This document shows, in pieces, positions 17,928 to 29,566 of a DNA stretch of 64,000 nucleotides. Every line of letters starts with the position of its first letter. The first letter of the stretch is position 1. A model generated the notes under the pieces. It had not been told where the DNA came from, did no database searches, and saw only the letters and a list, made by a program, of their open reading frames with translations. Made by a program: the position numbers and the translations under genes. The stretch covers positions 310,001-374,000 of the forward strand of contig NZ_VZZJ01000004.1 in the NCBI RefSeq assembly GCF_008806345.1, written 5' to 3'. The DNA is from Methylobacterium planeticum (lineage in GTDB: Bacteria > Pseudomonadota > Alphaproteobacteria > Rhizobiales > Beijerinckiaceae).

Positions 17928-18503
17928 TCAAACTTGCTCAGGCGTCGCTTCGAGGGATTCGATCACGAGGTTTTCGTTCGTGTAGACGCAGATCTCCGCC
18001 GCGATCCGCATCGCCTTGCGCACGATCGTCTCAGCGTCGTGCGCGCTGTCCTCCAGGGCCCGCGCCGCCGCCAGCGCATAATTGCCGCCGGAGCCGATCG
18101 CCATGACGCCGCCCTCGGGCTCCAGCACGTCGCCGGCTCCCGACAGGAGCAGGCCGACCTCCTTGTCGGCGACGAGCATCATCGCCTCGAGCCGGCGCAG
18201 GTAGCGGTCGGTGCGCCAGTCCTTGGTCAGCTCGACGCAGGCGCGCGTGAGCTGCCCGGGATATTGCTCGAGCTTCGCCTCGAGGCGCTCGAACAGCGTG
18301 AACGCGTCCGCGGTGGCGCCCGCGAACCCGCCGATCACCGTGCCCTTGGCGAGGCGCCGCACCTTGCGGGCATTGCCCTTCACGATGGTCTGGCCGAGGC
18401 TGACCTGCCCGTCGCCGCCGATCACGACCCGGCCGCCCTTGCGCACCATCAGGATGGTCGTCGCGTGCATCGAGGGCAAACCGCCCGCTTCGTCCTTGGC
18501 CAA
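17928..18503 (-). CDS. hslV: ATP-dependent protease peptidase subunit HslV
   Basis: HslV is the threonine peptidase of the HslVU two-ring protease. The 191-residue protein carries [20 protein letters not shown], in which the second-position-type threonine (T15) should become the N-terminal nucleophile after propeptide removal. [20 protein letters not shown] and [14 protein letters not shown] also match the family. Either the Met at 18503 or the internal Met (residue 12) could start translation; related proteins carry a similar short extension. hslU is 2 kb downstream with a chemoreceptor gene in between. Confidence 0.95.
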   Translation of the reverse strand: MAKDEAGGLPSMHATTILMVRKGGRVVIGGDGQVSLGQTIVKGNARKVRRLAKGTVIGGFAGATADAFTLFERLEAKLEQYPGQLTRACVELTKDWRTDRYLRRLEAMMLVADKEVGLLLSGAGDVLEPEGGVMAIGSGGNYALAAARALEDSAHDAETIVRKAMRIAAEICVYTNENLVIESLEATPEQV

Positions 18504-18564
18504 CGATACTCTCCGCCGCTCTCGAGAAACCCCGCTTCGCCCTCAGGTAGGGGCTCGGCCACGG

Positions 18565-19683
18565 CTACACCACCACCGTGATCGCCTGGGCGGCCCGGGT
18601 CAGCCCGGTATAGAGCCAGCGCGCCCGATGCTCGCGGAAGGCGTAGGACTCGTCGAAGAGCACGACCTTGTCCCATTGCGAGCCCTGCGCCTTGTGGACG
18701 GTGAGCGCGTACCCGTAGGTGAACTCGTCCGTCTCACGGCGCAGGAAGGCCGGGATCTCCTCCTCCGAACCCTCCATCACCGCGCGCAACACCTTGATGT
18801 CGGTCGCCCGGCGCCGCAGGGCGGGGTCGTCCTCGGGCACCACGTCGAGGCGGATCGTGTCGGGGCGCGGCGGCGCCCGCAGGGCCTGCACGGTCCAGGT
18901 CGATCCGTTGAGGAGGCCCTTGGTGCGGTCGTTGCGCAGGCAGACCAGCTTCTCGCCCACCGCCGGCATCGGGTCGGTCTGGCCGGCGAGTTCGCGGATG
19001 CGGTTGTTGTAGAGCCGGCGGGTCTTGTTGAGGCCGACGAGCACCTGGTCGGATTCGAGCACCATCGCGGGGTCGATGGCCCGTCGCGGGACGACGCGGC
19101 TCTGCCCGTACGCGCCGAGGGCGAGGCGCCCACCCTCACGGATGGTCATCGCCATGCGGACGATGGGGTCGTCGGCGGCCTGCCGGTGCACCTCGGTCAG
19201 CATCACGTCGGGCTCGGCCTCGGTGAAGAAGCCGCCGCCCCGCACGGGCGGGAGCTGGGCCGGATCCCCGAGCACGAGGACGGGCTTGTCGAAGGACAGG
19301 AGGTCGTTGCCGAGGTCCGAGTCCACCATCGAGCACTCGTCGATGATGATCAGCTCCGCCTTCGCGGCGGCGCCCGAGCGGTTGAGCGTGAAGGCCGGGC
19401 CGCCTTCCTCCGTCTCCTTGGTGCGGTAGATCAGGCTGTGGATCGTCGCCGCGTCATGGCAGCCCTTCTGGCGCATCACCGAGGCGGCCTTGCCGGTGAA
19501 CGCGCCGAACACCACCGCGCCGTCGACATCGTCCGCGATGCGCCGCGCCAGGGTGGTCTTGCCCGTGCCGGCATAGCCGAACAGGCGGAAGACCTGATCG
19601 CCACCGCCCTTGCGCCACGCGCTGATCGCCTTCAGCGCCGCGTCCTGCTGCGGCGCGAACCGGGTCGGCAGCGTCTCGCTCAC
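18565..19683 (-). CDS. RecD-like ATP-dependent DNA helicase (superfamily 1)
   Basis: The 372-residue protein has the SF1 motifs of RecD-like helicases: Walker [15 protein letters not shown] near residue 34, [15 protein letters not shown] (motif Ia), [19 protein letters not shown] (motif II), [18 protein letters not shown] (motif III), and the C-terminal [20 protein letters not shown] and [16 protein letters not shown] (motifs V-VI). It is shorter than RecD or RecD2 and lacks their N-terminal domains. It likely acts in DNA repair or recombination; the exact role is unknown. The GTG start overlaps the hemF stop by four bases (GTGA), implying translational coupling. Confidence 0.88.
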   Translation of the reverse strand: MSETLPTRFAPQQDAALKAISAWRKGGGDQVFRLFGYAGTGKTTLARRIADDVDGAVVFGAFTGKAASVMRQKGCHDAATIHSLIYRTKETEEGGPAFTLNRSGAAAKAELIIIDECSMVDSDLGNDLLSFDKPVLVLGDPAQLPPVRGGGFFTEAEPDVMLTEVHRQAADDPIVRMAMTIREGGRLALGAYGQSRVVPRRAIDPAMVLESDQVLVGLNKTRRLYNNRIRELAGQTDPMPAVGEKLVCLRNDRTKGLLNGSTWTVQALRAPPRPDTIRLDVVPEDDPALRRRATDIKVLRAVMEGSEEEIPAFLRRETDEFTYGYALTVHKAQGSQWDKVVLFDESYAFREHRARWLYTGLTRAAQAITVVV

Positions 19684-20603
19684 GGCCAGCGGACGGTCGG
19701 CGGCAGGGACGACAGGATCGAGGCGACGTTGCCGCCGGTCTTCAGGCCGAAGATGGTACCGCGGTCGTAGAGCAGGTTGAACTCCACGTAGCGCCCGCGC
19801 CGGACCTGCTGCTCCAGCCGGTCCGCCTCCGTCCAGGGCGTCCCGAGATTGGCGCGCACGATCGCCGGATACGCCTCGAGGAAGGCCCCGCCGACGTCCC
19901 GGGTGAAGGCGAGGTCCGCCTGCGGGTCTCCCGTCCAGTGATAATCGTAGAAGATGCCGCCGATGCCGCGGGGCTCGTTGCGGTGCTTCAGGTGGAAGTA
20001 CTCGTCGCACCAGGCCTTGTAGCGGGCGTAGTCGGCGGCTGGCGCGTGCGCCTCGCAGGCTCTCCGCAATGCGGCGTGGAAGGACTGTGAATCCGGATCG
20101 TCCTGCGTGCGCCGGCGCTCCAGCACCGGGGTCAGGTCGGCGCCGCCACCGAACCACGCCTTGGTGGTGACGACGAAGCGCGTGTTCATGTGCACGGTGG
20201 GCGCGTGCGGGTTCCAGGGATGCGCGATCAGCGAGATGCCGGTGGCGAAGAAGCGCGGGTCCTCGGCGGCCCCCGGCATCTGGGCACGGAACTCCGGCGC
20301 GAATTCGCCGTGCACGGTCGAGATGTGGACGCCCGCCTTCTCGAACACGCGCCCCTTGATCATCGCCATGGTCCCGCCGCCGCCATGGCCCCCGGTATGG
20401 TCGGTGCGGGTCCAGGGCGTCTTCTCGAAGCGGCCCGGCTCGCGCGGCGCATCCGGGTGGAACGGCCCCGTCGCCGCGTCCTCGATCGCTTCGAGCGCGG
20501 AGACGATCCGGTCGCGCAGGGTCGCGAACCAGGCGCCGGCCTCGCTCTTCAGCGCGGCGAGGTCACTCTCGGAGGGCAGGGGGCTGGGGTTCGGGCTCGT
20601 CAT
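19680..20603 (-). CDS. hemF: Aerobic coproporphyrinogen III oxidase HemF
   Basis: HemF uses O2 to decarboxylate coproporphyrinogen III to protoporphyrinogen IX in heme synthesis. The 307-residue protein has the family segments [51 protein letters not shown], the [20 protein letters not shown] block and the C-terminal [20 protein letters not shown]. The Met at 20603 (MTSPNP) is preferred over the in-frame one at 20621. It is upstream of, and overlaps, the helicase gene. Confidence 0.95.
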   Translation of the reverse strand: MTSPNPSPLPSESDLAALKSEAGAWFATLRDRIVSALEAIEDAATGPFHPDAPREPGRFEKTPWTRTDHTGGHGGGGTMAMIKGRVFEKAGVHISTVHGEFAPEFRAQMPGAAEDPRFFATGISLIAHPWNPHAPTVHMNTRFVVTTKAWFGGGADLTPVLERRRTQDDPDSQSFHAALRRACEAHAPAADYARYKAWCDEYFHLKHRNEPRGIGGIFYDYHWTGDPQADLAFTRDVGGAFLEAYPAIVRANLGTPWTEADRLEQQVRRGRYVEFNLLYDRGTIFGLKTGGNVASILSSLPPTVRWP

Positions 20604-20639
20604 GCCCGAAGGCTTTCCCACCGGGCGGCGGAGACGTCA

Positions 20640-20678
20640 ATTCGCGAAGCGGCCCGAGCCGGCGCCGGCTCGGGCCGC
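20640..20678 (-). terminator. Palindromic terminator-like hairpin after trmL
   Basis: A perfect 30-bp palindrome (arms GCGGCCCGAGCCGGC at 20649-20663 and GCCGGCTCGGGCCGC at 20664-20678) lies 8 bp past the trmL stop. The minus-strand tail TTCGCGAA is not a T-run, so termination may be weak. Confidence 0.5.
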
Positions 20679-20685
20679 CTGCCCG

Positions 20686-21159
20686 TCAGCCGGCCCGGAC
20701 GGTATCGCCGGACCCGACCTGCCGGAGGCCCTCGCCGAGGATCATGGCGGCGGCGATCGCCACGTTGAGCGAGCGCATCCCGGCCCGGATCGGCACCACC
20801 ACCCGGGCATCCGCCGCCGCGTGCACGACCTCCGGCACCCCCGCGGATTCCCGGCCCATCAGGATGCAATCGCCCGCCTGGAATGCGAAGTCCGTGTAGG
20901 GGAGGGCGCCCGCGGTCGTCGCCAGGACGAGGCGGGCCTCGGCCTCGCGCCGCCACGCCTCGAAGGCGGCCCACGAGCGGTGGCGGGAGATCGTCACGTG
21001 GTCGAGGTAATCGAGGCCCGAGCGCCGCAGGTGGCGGTCCGAGACGTCGAAGCCCGCCGGCTCGACGATCTCGACCGGGACCCCGAGGCAGGCCGCCATG
21101 CGCAGCATGGTCCCGGTATTCTGCGGGATGTCGGGTTGGTAGAGGGCGAGGCGGAGCAT
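20686..21159 (-). CDS. trmL: tRNA (cytidine34-2'-O)-methyltransferase TrmL (SPOUT family)
   Basis: TrmL 2'-O-methylates the wobble base of certain leucine tRNAs. The 157-residue SPOUT protein begins MLRLALYQPDIPQNTGTMLR, the family opening with the conserved P-x-N-TG, and has the SAM-knot motifs DCILMGRESAGVPEVV and VVVPIRAGMRSLNVAIAAAM. The frame is open to 21273 through a tandem 15-bp repeat (21173-21217), but the conserved start is MLRLALYQP, so I choose 21159. It is divergent from the ABC exporter gene. Confidence 0.92.
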   Translation of the reverse strand: MLRLALYQPDIPQNTGTMLRMAACLGVPVEIVEPAGFDVSDRHLRRSGLDYLDHVTISRHRSWAAFEAWRREAEARLVLATTAGALPYTDFAFQAGDCILMGRESAGVPEVVHAAADARVVVPIRAGMRSLNVAIAAAMILGEGLRQVGSGDTVRAG

Positions 21160-21172
21160 CCGGTCTGGTCTC

Positions 21173-21217
21173 GGGCGGTCAAGTTTCGGGCGGTCAAGTT
21201 TCGGGCGGTCAAGTTTC
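21173..21217. repeat. Three tandem copies of a 15-bp unit upstream of trmL
   Basis: The unit GGGCGGTCAAGTTTC occurs three times in perfect tandem (21173-21187, 21188-21202, 21203-21217) with a partial fourth GGG. It lies 14 bp upstream of the trmL start, inside the divergent promoter region shared with the ABC exporter. Confidence 0.9.
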
Positions 21218-21310
21218 GGGAACGGGATCGAGCCTGCGGCATCGCTCCCCGGTTGGCGGCGCGTCAGGGACACCTACATCCCGGACCTGCTCAGATTTTC
21301 GGAATGACCC

Positions 21311-23194
<1,884 letters not shown>

Positions 23195-23300
23195 TCCGCG
23201 CCCGCATCGGGGTCACCGGCGGCGTCCGAGCAACGGATCGGAGCGATAAGCGCCGAGCCGCGGGCCGCTGCTGCCACTCACAACCAGGATCCAGATCATC

Positions 23301-24716
23301 ATGACGGCACTCGGCCTCGCGGCGTCGGCCGCGCGGGGACGGGCTCCCTTTGGCGGCCCATGGATGGGTGAGCTCGGCGCCACCCTGTCACTCGCCGCTC
23401 CCCTCGTCCTGACGAACCTCGCCCAGCATGCCCTGATGGCGACGGACGTCGTCCTCCTCGGACGCCTCGGGGCGCCGGAGGTCGCGGCCGGGGCCCTCGC
23501 GACGAGCCTCTACTTCGTGCTGTTCATCTGCGGCATCGGTCTCACCGCGGCCGTGTCGCCCCTGATCGCGGGCGCGCTCGGCCGCGACCGGAACGCCACG
23601 GACGAGGTTCGCCGCATCGTGCGCTCAGGCGTCTGGGCGGTGGGCCTCGTCACTGCCCCCCTGATGCTGCTCCTCTGGCACACGGGCAGGATCCTCGCCG
23701 CGATCGGCGAGCCGGCCGAACTCGCCTCGGCAGCGGGCACCTATATGCGGGCGTTGCAATGGTCCATGGCGCCAGCGCTCCTGTTCATGGTGTTGCGTGC
23801 GAGCCTCTCGGCCCTTCAGCGGCCGGTCTGGCCCCTCCTCGTCAGCGTTGCGACGCTGCCGGTCAATGTCGGCCTCGCCTTGTGGCTCGCCTTCGAAGGA
23901 CCGGGCCGGATCGGGCTCGGTCCCGTGGGCGTCGGGCTCGCGACGACGCTCGCATCCCTCTTCAGCCTCGGCGCCCTGGTGGCGATCGTTCTCTGTGACC
24001 GGCACCTCCGCCCCTATCGCGCGTTCGCGCGCCTCTGGCATTTCGACGCGGGCCGGCTCGCCTCCCTCTTCCGCCTCGGCCTCCCGATGGCTGCGACGGG
24101 CCTCGCTGAGGCCGGCCTGTTCGAGGCCGCCGTGCTCGGCATGGGGCTGTTCGGCACGGCACAGCTCGCCGCCCACGCCGTGGTCATCCAGATCGCCGCG
24201 TTCTGCTTCATGGTCCCGAATGGGGTCGCGCAGGCAGCCACGGTGCGGGTCGGCCTCGCCTACGGCGCGCGGGACGGCGAAGCCTCGCGCCGCGCGGGCA
24301 AGGTCGCGCTCGGCCTCGGCTTCGGCTTCATGGCCCTTTGCGCCGTGACCCAGCTGAGCGTGCCGCAGACCCTGATCGGACTGTTCCTCGATCTCTCGAA
24401 TGCGCAGAACGCCAGCGTTCTTCCCTACGCGACCGGGTTCCTCGGGCTCGCGGCGCTCTTCGCGATCGCGGACGGCGTCCAGTCGGTGGCCCTCGGCATG
24501 CTGCGCGGCCTCCAGGACACGCGGGTGCCGATGCTGATCGCCCTCTTCGGCTACTGGGGCATCGGGGTGCCGTCGGGCATCGCTCTCGCCTGGGGATTCG
24601 GGGTCGAGGGCTACGGTATCTGGATCGGCTTCTGCGCCGGCCTGTTCGTGGTTTCCGTCCTGCTGGTCGCGCGCTGGCGCCGCCTCGTCGAGGGCGGGTT
24701 GACGGTGCACCGCTGA
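23301..24716 (+). CDS. MATE family multidrug/metabolite exporter
   Basis: The 471-residue protein has twelve predicted membrane helices arranged as two homologous halves. The opening GELGATLSLAAPLVLTNLAQ and the internal LFGTAQLAAHAVVIQIAAFC with VPNGVAQAATVRVGLAYGAR are typical NorM-type MATE motifs. These proteins exchange cationic compounds for Na+ or H+. Substrate unknown. It lies 106 bp downstream of the ABC exporter and may be co-transcribed with it. Confidence 0.92.
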   Translation: MTALGLAASAARGRAPFGGPWMGELGATLSLAAPLVLTNLAQHALMATDVVLLGRLGAPEVAAGALATSLYFVLFICGIGLTAAVSPLIAGALGRDRNATDEVRRIVRSGVWAVGLVTAPLMLLLWHTGRILAAIGEPAELASAAGTYMRALQWSMAPALLFMVLRASLSALQRPVWPLLVSVATLPVNVGLALWLAFEGPGRIGLGPVGVGLATTLASLFSLGALVAIVLCDRHLRPYRAFARLWHFDAGRLASLFRLGLPMAATGLAEAGLFEAAVLGMGLFGTAQLAAHAVVIQIAAFCFMVPNGVAQAATVRVGLAYGARDGEASRRAGKVALGLGFGFMALCAVTQLSVPQTLIGLFLDLSNAQNASVLPYATGFLGLAALFAIADGVQSVALGMLRGLQDTRVPMLIALFGYWGIGVPSGIALAWGFGVEGYGIWIGFCAGLFVVSVLLVARWRRLVEGGLTVHR

Positions 24717-24746
24717 GCGGGGCGGCCGGGAGACAATCACCGGGTT

Positions 24747-24805
24747 TGTGCAATGCGGCTGCAGCGCTCAGCTTGACTTCGGGTGACGCGCGGTCGCATT
24801 GCACA
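24747..24805. promoter_or_regulatory. Inverted repeat upstream of petABC
   Basis: Arms TGTGCAATGCG (24747-24757) and CGCATTGCACA (24795-24805) are perfect inverted 11-mers separated by 37 bp that contain TTGACT. The position, about 120 bp upstream of the petA start, would fit a pair of operator half-sites or a leader stem. No known regulator can be named. Confidence 0.5.
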
Positions 24806-24924
24806 CCTTAGAACGATAATGCTTCGCTCCTGCGTGGGCTGGCATTCCCTCGACAGCTCCTGAGGTCCCTCGGCCAGCGTCGGCCACGATGGGGACCGAT
24901 GTCCGCATGCTTGGAGTTTGAGCC

Positions 24925-25500
24925 TTGGCGAACACCGTGGCCACCGGCGATGCCACCCCACATGGGGCTGACGGCACCCGTCGCGATTTCCTGTTCCTCG
25001 CCACCGGCGCGGGCCTTGCGGTCGGCGCCGGCGCCGTGGCGTGGCCTTTCGTCGCCTCGATGGCACCGGACGCGGCCGTGATCGCGGCCGGCGCGCCGAT
25101 CGAGGTCGATCTCGCCCCGATCCAGGACGGCCAGATCATCAACGTGTTCTGGCGCGGCAAGCTGATCTTCGTCCGCAACCGGTCGGAGAAGGAGATCAAG
25201 GAAGCCCAGGACGTGAAGCTGTCCGAGCTGATCGATCCCCAGCCGGATTCTGCCCGCGTCAAGGACGGCCACGCCAAGTGGCTCGTCGTCTACGGCAACT
25301 GCACCCATCTCGGCTGCGTGCCGATCGGCCACCAGGGGCAGTACGAGGGCTGGTCCTGCCCTTGCCACGGCTCGCTCTACGACACCTCCGGTCGCGTCCG
25401 TCGCGGCCCCGCCCCGACGAACCTGCCCGTTCCCCCTTACGCCTTCCAGTCGGACACCAAGATCCGGATCGGCGAAGAGGGCGGCAAGGCCGCGGCCTGA
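24925..25500 (+). CDS. petA: Ubiquinol-cytochrome c reductase iron-sulfur subunit (Rieske protein)
   Basis: The Rieske subunit of the bc1 complex carries electrons from ubiquinol to cytochrome c1. The 191-residue protein has an N-terminal twin-arginine-type anchor ([20 protein letters not shown]) and the 2Fe-2S motifs [11 protein letters not shown] and CPCHGSLYD. No ATG is available; translation probably starts at TTG 24925, with GGAG at 24913-24916 nine bases upstream. It is the first gene of petABC and is followed by petB after 25 bp. Confidence 0.96.
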   Translation: MANTVATGDATPHGADGTRRDFLFLATGAGLAVGAGAVAWPFVASMAPDAAVIAAGAPIEVDLAPIQDGQIINVFWRGKLIFVRNRSEKEIKEAQDVKLSELIDPQPDSARVKDGHAKWLVVYGNCTHLGCVPIGHQGQYEGWSCPCHGSLYDTSGRVRRGPAPTNLPVPPYAFQSDTKIRIGEEGGKAAA

Positions 25501-25525
25501 TCACTCGAGAAGCGGGTTTAGCCCC

Positions 25526-26812
25526 ATGAGCGCACACGCCACGACCTATGTGCCGAAGAGCCGCCTCGCGAAGTGGTTCGAGTCACGCCTGCCGATCGTC
25601 GGCCTCGTCCACTCGTCGTTCGTCGCCTTCCCGGTACCGCGCAACCTGAACTACTTCTGGACCTTCGGCGCGATCCTGATCGCGATGCTGGCCTCCCAGA
25701 TCATCACCGGCGTCTGGCTGGCGATGCATTACGAGCCCTCGGCGAGCCAGGCCTTCAACTCCGTCGAGCACATCATGCGCGACGTGAATTACGGCTGGCT
25801 TCTGCGCTACGCGCACGCCAACGGCGCCTCGATGTTCTTCGTGGCCGTGTATGTCCATATCTTCCGCAACCTCTACTACGGGTCGTACAAGGCCCCACGC
25901 GAGGTGCTCTACATCCTGGGCGTCGTCATCTACCTCCTGATGATGGCCACCGCCTTCCTGGGCTACACCCTGCCGTGGGGGCAGATGAGCTTCTGGGGCG
26001 CCACCGTCATCACCAACATCCTGGCGGCGATCCCGATCGTCGGCGATACCATCCAGAGCCTGCTCTGGGGCGGCTACTCGGTCGGCAACCCGACCATCAA
26101 CCGCTTCTTCTCGCTGCATTACCTGCTGCCGTTCATGATCGCGGGCGTCGTCGTGCTCCACGTCTGGGCGCTGCACGTCACCGGCCAGAACAACCCGACC
26201 GGCATCCCGATCAAGTCCGGCAAGGATGCGGTTCCGTTCACGCCCTATGCGACCATCAAGGACGTGTTCGCCACGGTCGTGTTCATGATCCTGTTCGCCT
26301 GGTTCATCTTCTATCAGCCGAACTACCTCGGCCACGCCGACAACTACGTCCCGGCAAACCCCGCCGTGACCCCGGCCCACATCGTGCCCGAATGGTACTT
26401 CCTGCCGTTCTACGCGATCCTGCGCGCGGTGCCGGACAAGCTCGGCGGCGTCGTGCTGATGTTCGGCGCGGTGCTGATCCTGGCCTTCGCCCCCTGGCTC
26501 GACACCTCGCGGGTCCGCTCCTGCAACTACCGGCCGATCTACCGTCAGTTCTTCTGGGTGTTTGTGGTCGTCTGCGTGGTGCTCGGGTGGCTCGGCGCCA
26601 AGCCTCCGGAAGGCGGCTACGTGCTCGCGGCCCGGATCTGCACCGCCTACTACTTCGCCCACTTCCTCATCGTGATGCCCCTCGTCGGGCTGTTCGAGAC
26701 GCCGAAGGCGCTGCCGGGCTCGATCCTGGAGAGCGTCACCGGACCGGGCAAGCAGGTGAGCGGATCCGGGCTACCGACCGGCGCAGCCGCGTCACCGACG
26801 ACCAAGGGCTGA
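25526..26812 (+). CDS. petB: Cytochrome b of the bc1 complex
   Basis: Cytochrome b holds two b hemes and both quinone sites of complex III. The 428-residue product has eight predicted membrane helices, histidine ligands in helices two and four (for example [20 protein letters not shown]), and the Qo motif [20 protein letters not shown] (PEWY). Its soluble tail after the last helix is short and Ser/Thr/Gly-rich. It lies between petA and petC on the same strand with short spacers, a single operon. Confidence 0.97.
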   Translation: MSAHATTYVPKSRLAKWFESRLPIVGLVHSSFVAFPVPRNLNYFWTFGAILIAMLASQIITGVWLAMHYEPSASQAFNSVEHIMRDVNYGWLLRYAHANGASMFFVAVYVHIFRNLYYGSYKAPREVLYILGVVIYLLMMATAFLGYTLPWGQMSFWGATVITNILAAIPIVGDTIQSLLWGGYSVGNPTINRFFSLHYLLPFMIAGVVVLHVWALHVTGQNNPTGIPIKSGKDAVPFTPYATIKDVFATVVFMILFAWFIFYQPNYLGHADNYVPANPAVTPAHIVPEWYFLPFYAILRAVPDKLGGVVLMFGAVLILAFAPWLDTSRVRSCNYRPIYRQFFWVFVVVCVVLGWLGAKPPEGGYVLAARICTAYYFAHFLIVMPLVGLFETPKALPGSILESVTGPGKQVSGSGLPTGAAASPTTKG

Positions 26813-26832
26813 GGGCAAGGGTCTCTAGGAAC

Positions 26833-27732
26833 ATGAAAGCCACACGACTCCTCGCCGCCTCCCTCGTCGCGGCCCTGCTCGGCACCGCGGCGGCCTCCGC
26901 CGAGGACGCCCACGGCAGTCCACAGCCCCCGCGGGTGAAGTGGAGCTTCGCGGGCGTTTTCGGCAAGTTCGATCAGGCCCAGCTCCAGCGCGGCTTCCAG
27001 GTCTACAAGGAGGTCTGCTCGAGCTGCCACAGTATGAAGCTCGTCAGCTTCCGCAACCTCGCCGAGCCCGGCGGGCCGGACTACTCGGCGGGACAGGTCA
27101 AGGCCCTCGCCGCGACGTATCAGGTCAAGGACGGCCCGAACGACGCGGGCGATATGTTCGAGCGTGCGGGCCGCCCGGCCGACACCTTCCCGCCGCCCTT
27201 CCCGAACGACCAGGCGGCGGCTGCCGCGAATGGCGGCAAGGCTCCGCCCGACTTCTCGGTGCTTGCCAAGGCGCGCACCTTCGAGCGCGGCTTCCCCTGG
27301 TTCGTCTTCGACGCGCTGCCCTTCATGGGCTATTCCGAGCAGGGCGTGGACTACATCCACGCGCTCCTGAACGGCTACGAGGACGCGCCGGACGGCAAGG
27401 AGATCCCGGCCGGGACCTACTACAACACCTTTTATCCCGGCCACCTCATCGCCATGCCGAAGCCCCTGAGCGACGGCCAGGTGACCTATGCCAAGGACGA
27501 CAAGGGCGAGCCCGTCGTCCCGGAGACCATCGACCAGTACTCCAAGGACGTCGGCGCCTTCATGGCCTGGGCTGCCGAGCCGCATCTCGAGGCGCGCAAG
27601 GCCCTGGGCTTCCGGGTGATCCTGTTCCTCATCCTGCTCTCCGGCCTGCTCTACTACGTGAAGAAGCGCGTCTGGGCGGATGTCGGCGGCGAGGTTCACG
27701 GCCTCCAGCCGGAGCTCCACAAGACCTACTGA
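26833..27732 (+). CDS. petC: Cytochrome c1 of the bc1 complex
   Basis: The 299-residue protein has a cleavable signal peptide (MKATRLLAASLVAALLGTAA), a c-type heme site VCSSCHSM (CXXCH at 62-66), the axial-Met region HLIAMPKPLSDGQ, and a C-terminal membrane anchor (FRVILFLILLSGLLYYVKKR). It accepts electrons from the Rieske protein and passes them to soluble cytochrome c. It is the last gene of petABC, 20 bp after petB, and is followed by a strong terminator. Confidence 0.97.
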   Translation: MKATRLLAASLVAALLGTAAASAEDAHGSPQPPRVKWSFAGVFGKFDQAQLQRGFQVYKEVCSSCHSMKLVSFRNLAEPGGPDYSAGQVKALAATYQVKDGPNDAGDMFERAGRPADTFPPPFPNDQAAAAANGGKAPPDFSVLAKARTFERGFPWFVFDALPFMGYSEQGVDYIHALLNGYEDAPDGKEIPAGTYYNTFYPGHLIAMPKPLSDGQVTYAKDDKGEPVVPETIDQYSKDVGAFMAWAAEPHLEARKALGFRVILFLILLSGLLYYVKKRVWADVGGEVHGLQPELHKTY

Positions 27733-27762
27733 CTCGGCGACCCACCGGTGTCGCGATGTGAG

Positions 27763-27788
27763 CGGGCCCCTTTCGCGGGGCCCGTTTT
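27763..27788 (+). terminator. Rho-independent terminator of petABC
   Basis: Stem CGGGCCCC (27763-27770) / GGGGCCCG (27777-27784), six-base loop, followed directly by TTTT (27785-27788), 30 bp past the petC stop. Confidence 0.85.
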
Positions 27789-27879
27789 CGTCTGCGAACC
27801 GCCGACGATCGGGCTCGATCGTGCTACCGCTGCCCCCGGGTGAAGCGGGGCTTCAACGTTGAAACCGAAGGAGTGTCCC

Positions 27880-28755
27880 ATGGCGGCAGCCGTGCTCGGT
27901 GTGATGGGCGGTTCCGGCGTCTACGACCTGCCGGGATTGGAGGACGTGCGCGAGGAACGCATCGGCTCGCCCTGGGGGGAACCTTCGGATGCGCTGCGTA
28001 TCGGCCGGATCGGTGAGACGAAGGTCGTCTTCCTGGCCCGCCACGGCCGCGGCCATCGCCTGTCGCCCTCCGGCATCGACTACCGCGCCAATATCGATGC
28101 GCTGAAGCGCGCGGGCGTCACCGATCTGATCTCGCTCTCCGCCTGCGGCTCCTTCCGCGACGAGTTGCATCCCGGCCTCTTCGTCCTCGTCGACCAGTTC
28201 GTCGACCGCACACACGGGCGCCCCTCCTCGTTCTTCGGGAATGGCTGCGTCGCTCACGTATCGCTCGCCCATCCGGTCGGCCCGGGGCTGCAGAGGCGGA
28301 TCGCGGCGGCCGCGGAGGCCGAGGACATCCCGGTCCATCGCGGCGGGACCTATGTCTGCATGGAGGGGCCGCAATTCTCGACGCTCGCCGAATCGCGGAC
28401 CTACAGGGGCCTTGGCTACGACGTGATCGGCATGACGAACATGCCGGAGGCCAAGCTCGCCCGCGAGGCCGAGATCACCTACGCGACGATCGCCATGGTG
28501 ACGGATTACGATTGCTGGCACCCGGGCCACGATGCCGTCGACGTCGCTGCCGTCGTGGCGGTGGCCCGGGCGAACGCCGACAAGGCGGCGCGCCTCGTCG
28601 CCCGCATCGCCCGCGACTTCCCCCGCGACCGCGAGGCCTGCCCGGCGGGATCGGACCGGGCGCTGGACGGTGCCATCATGACGGCGCCTCAGCACCGCGA
28701 TCCGGCCCTCATCGCCAAGCTCGATGCGGTGGCCGGGCGCGTCCTACGCGGCTGA
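27880..28755 (+). CDS. mtnP: S-methyl-5'-thioadenosine phosphorylase
   Basis: MtnP splits methylthioadenosine with phosphate to adenine and 5-methylthioribose-1-phosphate, the first step of methionine salvage. The 291-residue protein has the purine phosphorylase opening GVMGGSGVYDLPGL, the ARHGRGHRLSPS phosphate/ribose site, LISLSACGSFRDEL, and the purine-binding EGPQFSTLAESRTYR and IGMTNMPEAKLAREAEITY segments. The ATG at 27880, with GGAG at 27868-27871, is preferred to the in-frame TTG at 27859. It precedes hisB by 120 bp on the same strand. Confidence 0.93.
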   Translation: MAAAVLGVMGGSGVYDLPGLEDVREERIGSPWGEPSDALRIGRIGETKVVFLARHGRGHRLSPSGIDYRANIDALKRAGVTDLISLSACGSFRDELHPGLFVLVDQFVDRTHGRPSSFFGNGCVAHVSLAHPVGPGLQRRIAAAAEAEDIPVHRGGTYVCMEGPQFSTLAESRTYRGLGYDVIGMTNMPEAKLAREAEITYATIAMVTDYDCWHPGHDAVDVAAVVAVARANADKAARLVARIARDFPRDREACPAGSDRALDGAIMTAPQHRDPALIAKLDAVAGRVLRG

Positions 28756-28875
28756 TAGCCCCCGGGGCCGGGGCTTCGGCACGTTTTCTTGCCCGAAACT
28801 CTTCCCCCGGCGGCGAAATCCGCACTAGAAGGCGGTTTCGGCCGCCTCTGGCCCGAATGAGAAGCGAGCAGAGCG

Positions 28876-29463
28876 ATGCGCGCGGCCAGTATCAGCCGTC
28901 GGACGGCAGAGACCGACGTTCATGTCTCGATCGATCTCGACGGAACCGGCAAGGCCACGATCGCCACGGGCGTCGGCTTCCTCGATCACATGCTCGAGCT
29001 GTTCGCGCGCCACGGCCTGTTCGACCTCGAGGTGAAGGTGGACGGCGACCTTCACGTCGATCAGCACCACACCACCGAGGATGCGGGCATCGCGCTCGGC
29101 CAAGCCGTCGCGAAGGCGCTCGGCGACAAGCGCGGCATCGGGCGCTACGCCGATCTCCACCTGCCCATGGACGAAGCGTTGACGCGCATCGCCATCGATA
29201 TTTCCGGGCGCCCGTTTCTCGTCTTCCGCACCGCGTTCCGCGTCGAGAAGATCGGGCAGTTCGACACCGAGCTCGTGCGCGAGTGGTTTCAGGCCTTCGC
29301 GATGAATGCAGGCATCACCCTGCACGTGGAGACCTTGTACGGCGACAATGCCCACCACATTGCGGAGAGCTGCTTCAAGGGCCTGGCCCGTGCCTTGCGG
29401 AAGGCGGTGTCGATCGATCCGCGGGAGGATGGGCGGGTGCCCTCGACGAAGGGCTCGCTCTGA
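28876..29463 (+). CDS. hisB: Imidazoleglycerol-phosphate dehydratase HisB
   Basis: HisB dehydrates imidazole-glycerol phosphate to imidazole-acetol phosphate in histidine synthesis. The 195-residue, dehydratase-only form has the manganese-binding histidine motifs [29 protein letters not shown] and [20 protein letters not shown]. It opens a his gene run, hisB-(DUF2628)-hisH-hisA-hisF-hisE. hisG, hisD, hisC and hisI are not in this window. Confidence 0.96.
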   Translation: MRAASISRRTAETDVHVSIDLDGTGKATIATGVGFLDHMLELFARHGLFDLEVKVDGDLHVDQHHTTEDAGIALGQAVAKALGDKRGIGRYADLHLPMDEALTRIAIDISGRPFLVFRTAFRVEKIGQFDTELVREWFQAFAMNAGITLHVETLYGDNAHHIAESCFKGLARALRKAVSIDPREDGRVPSTKGSL

Positions 29464-29566
29464 GAAGCGGACCGAGCCGGCGCGCGGGCCGTCGAGGCAC
29501 CGATCGGGGTTCGGGCCGCGTCATCCGATCAGCGGCCGCAGAGGCCTAGGTTAGGGAGTGACCAGG

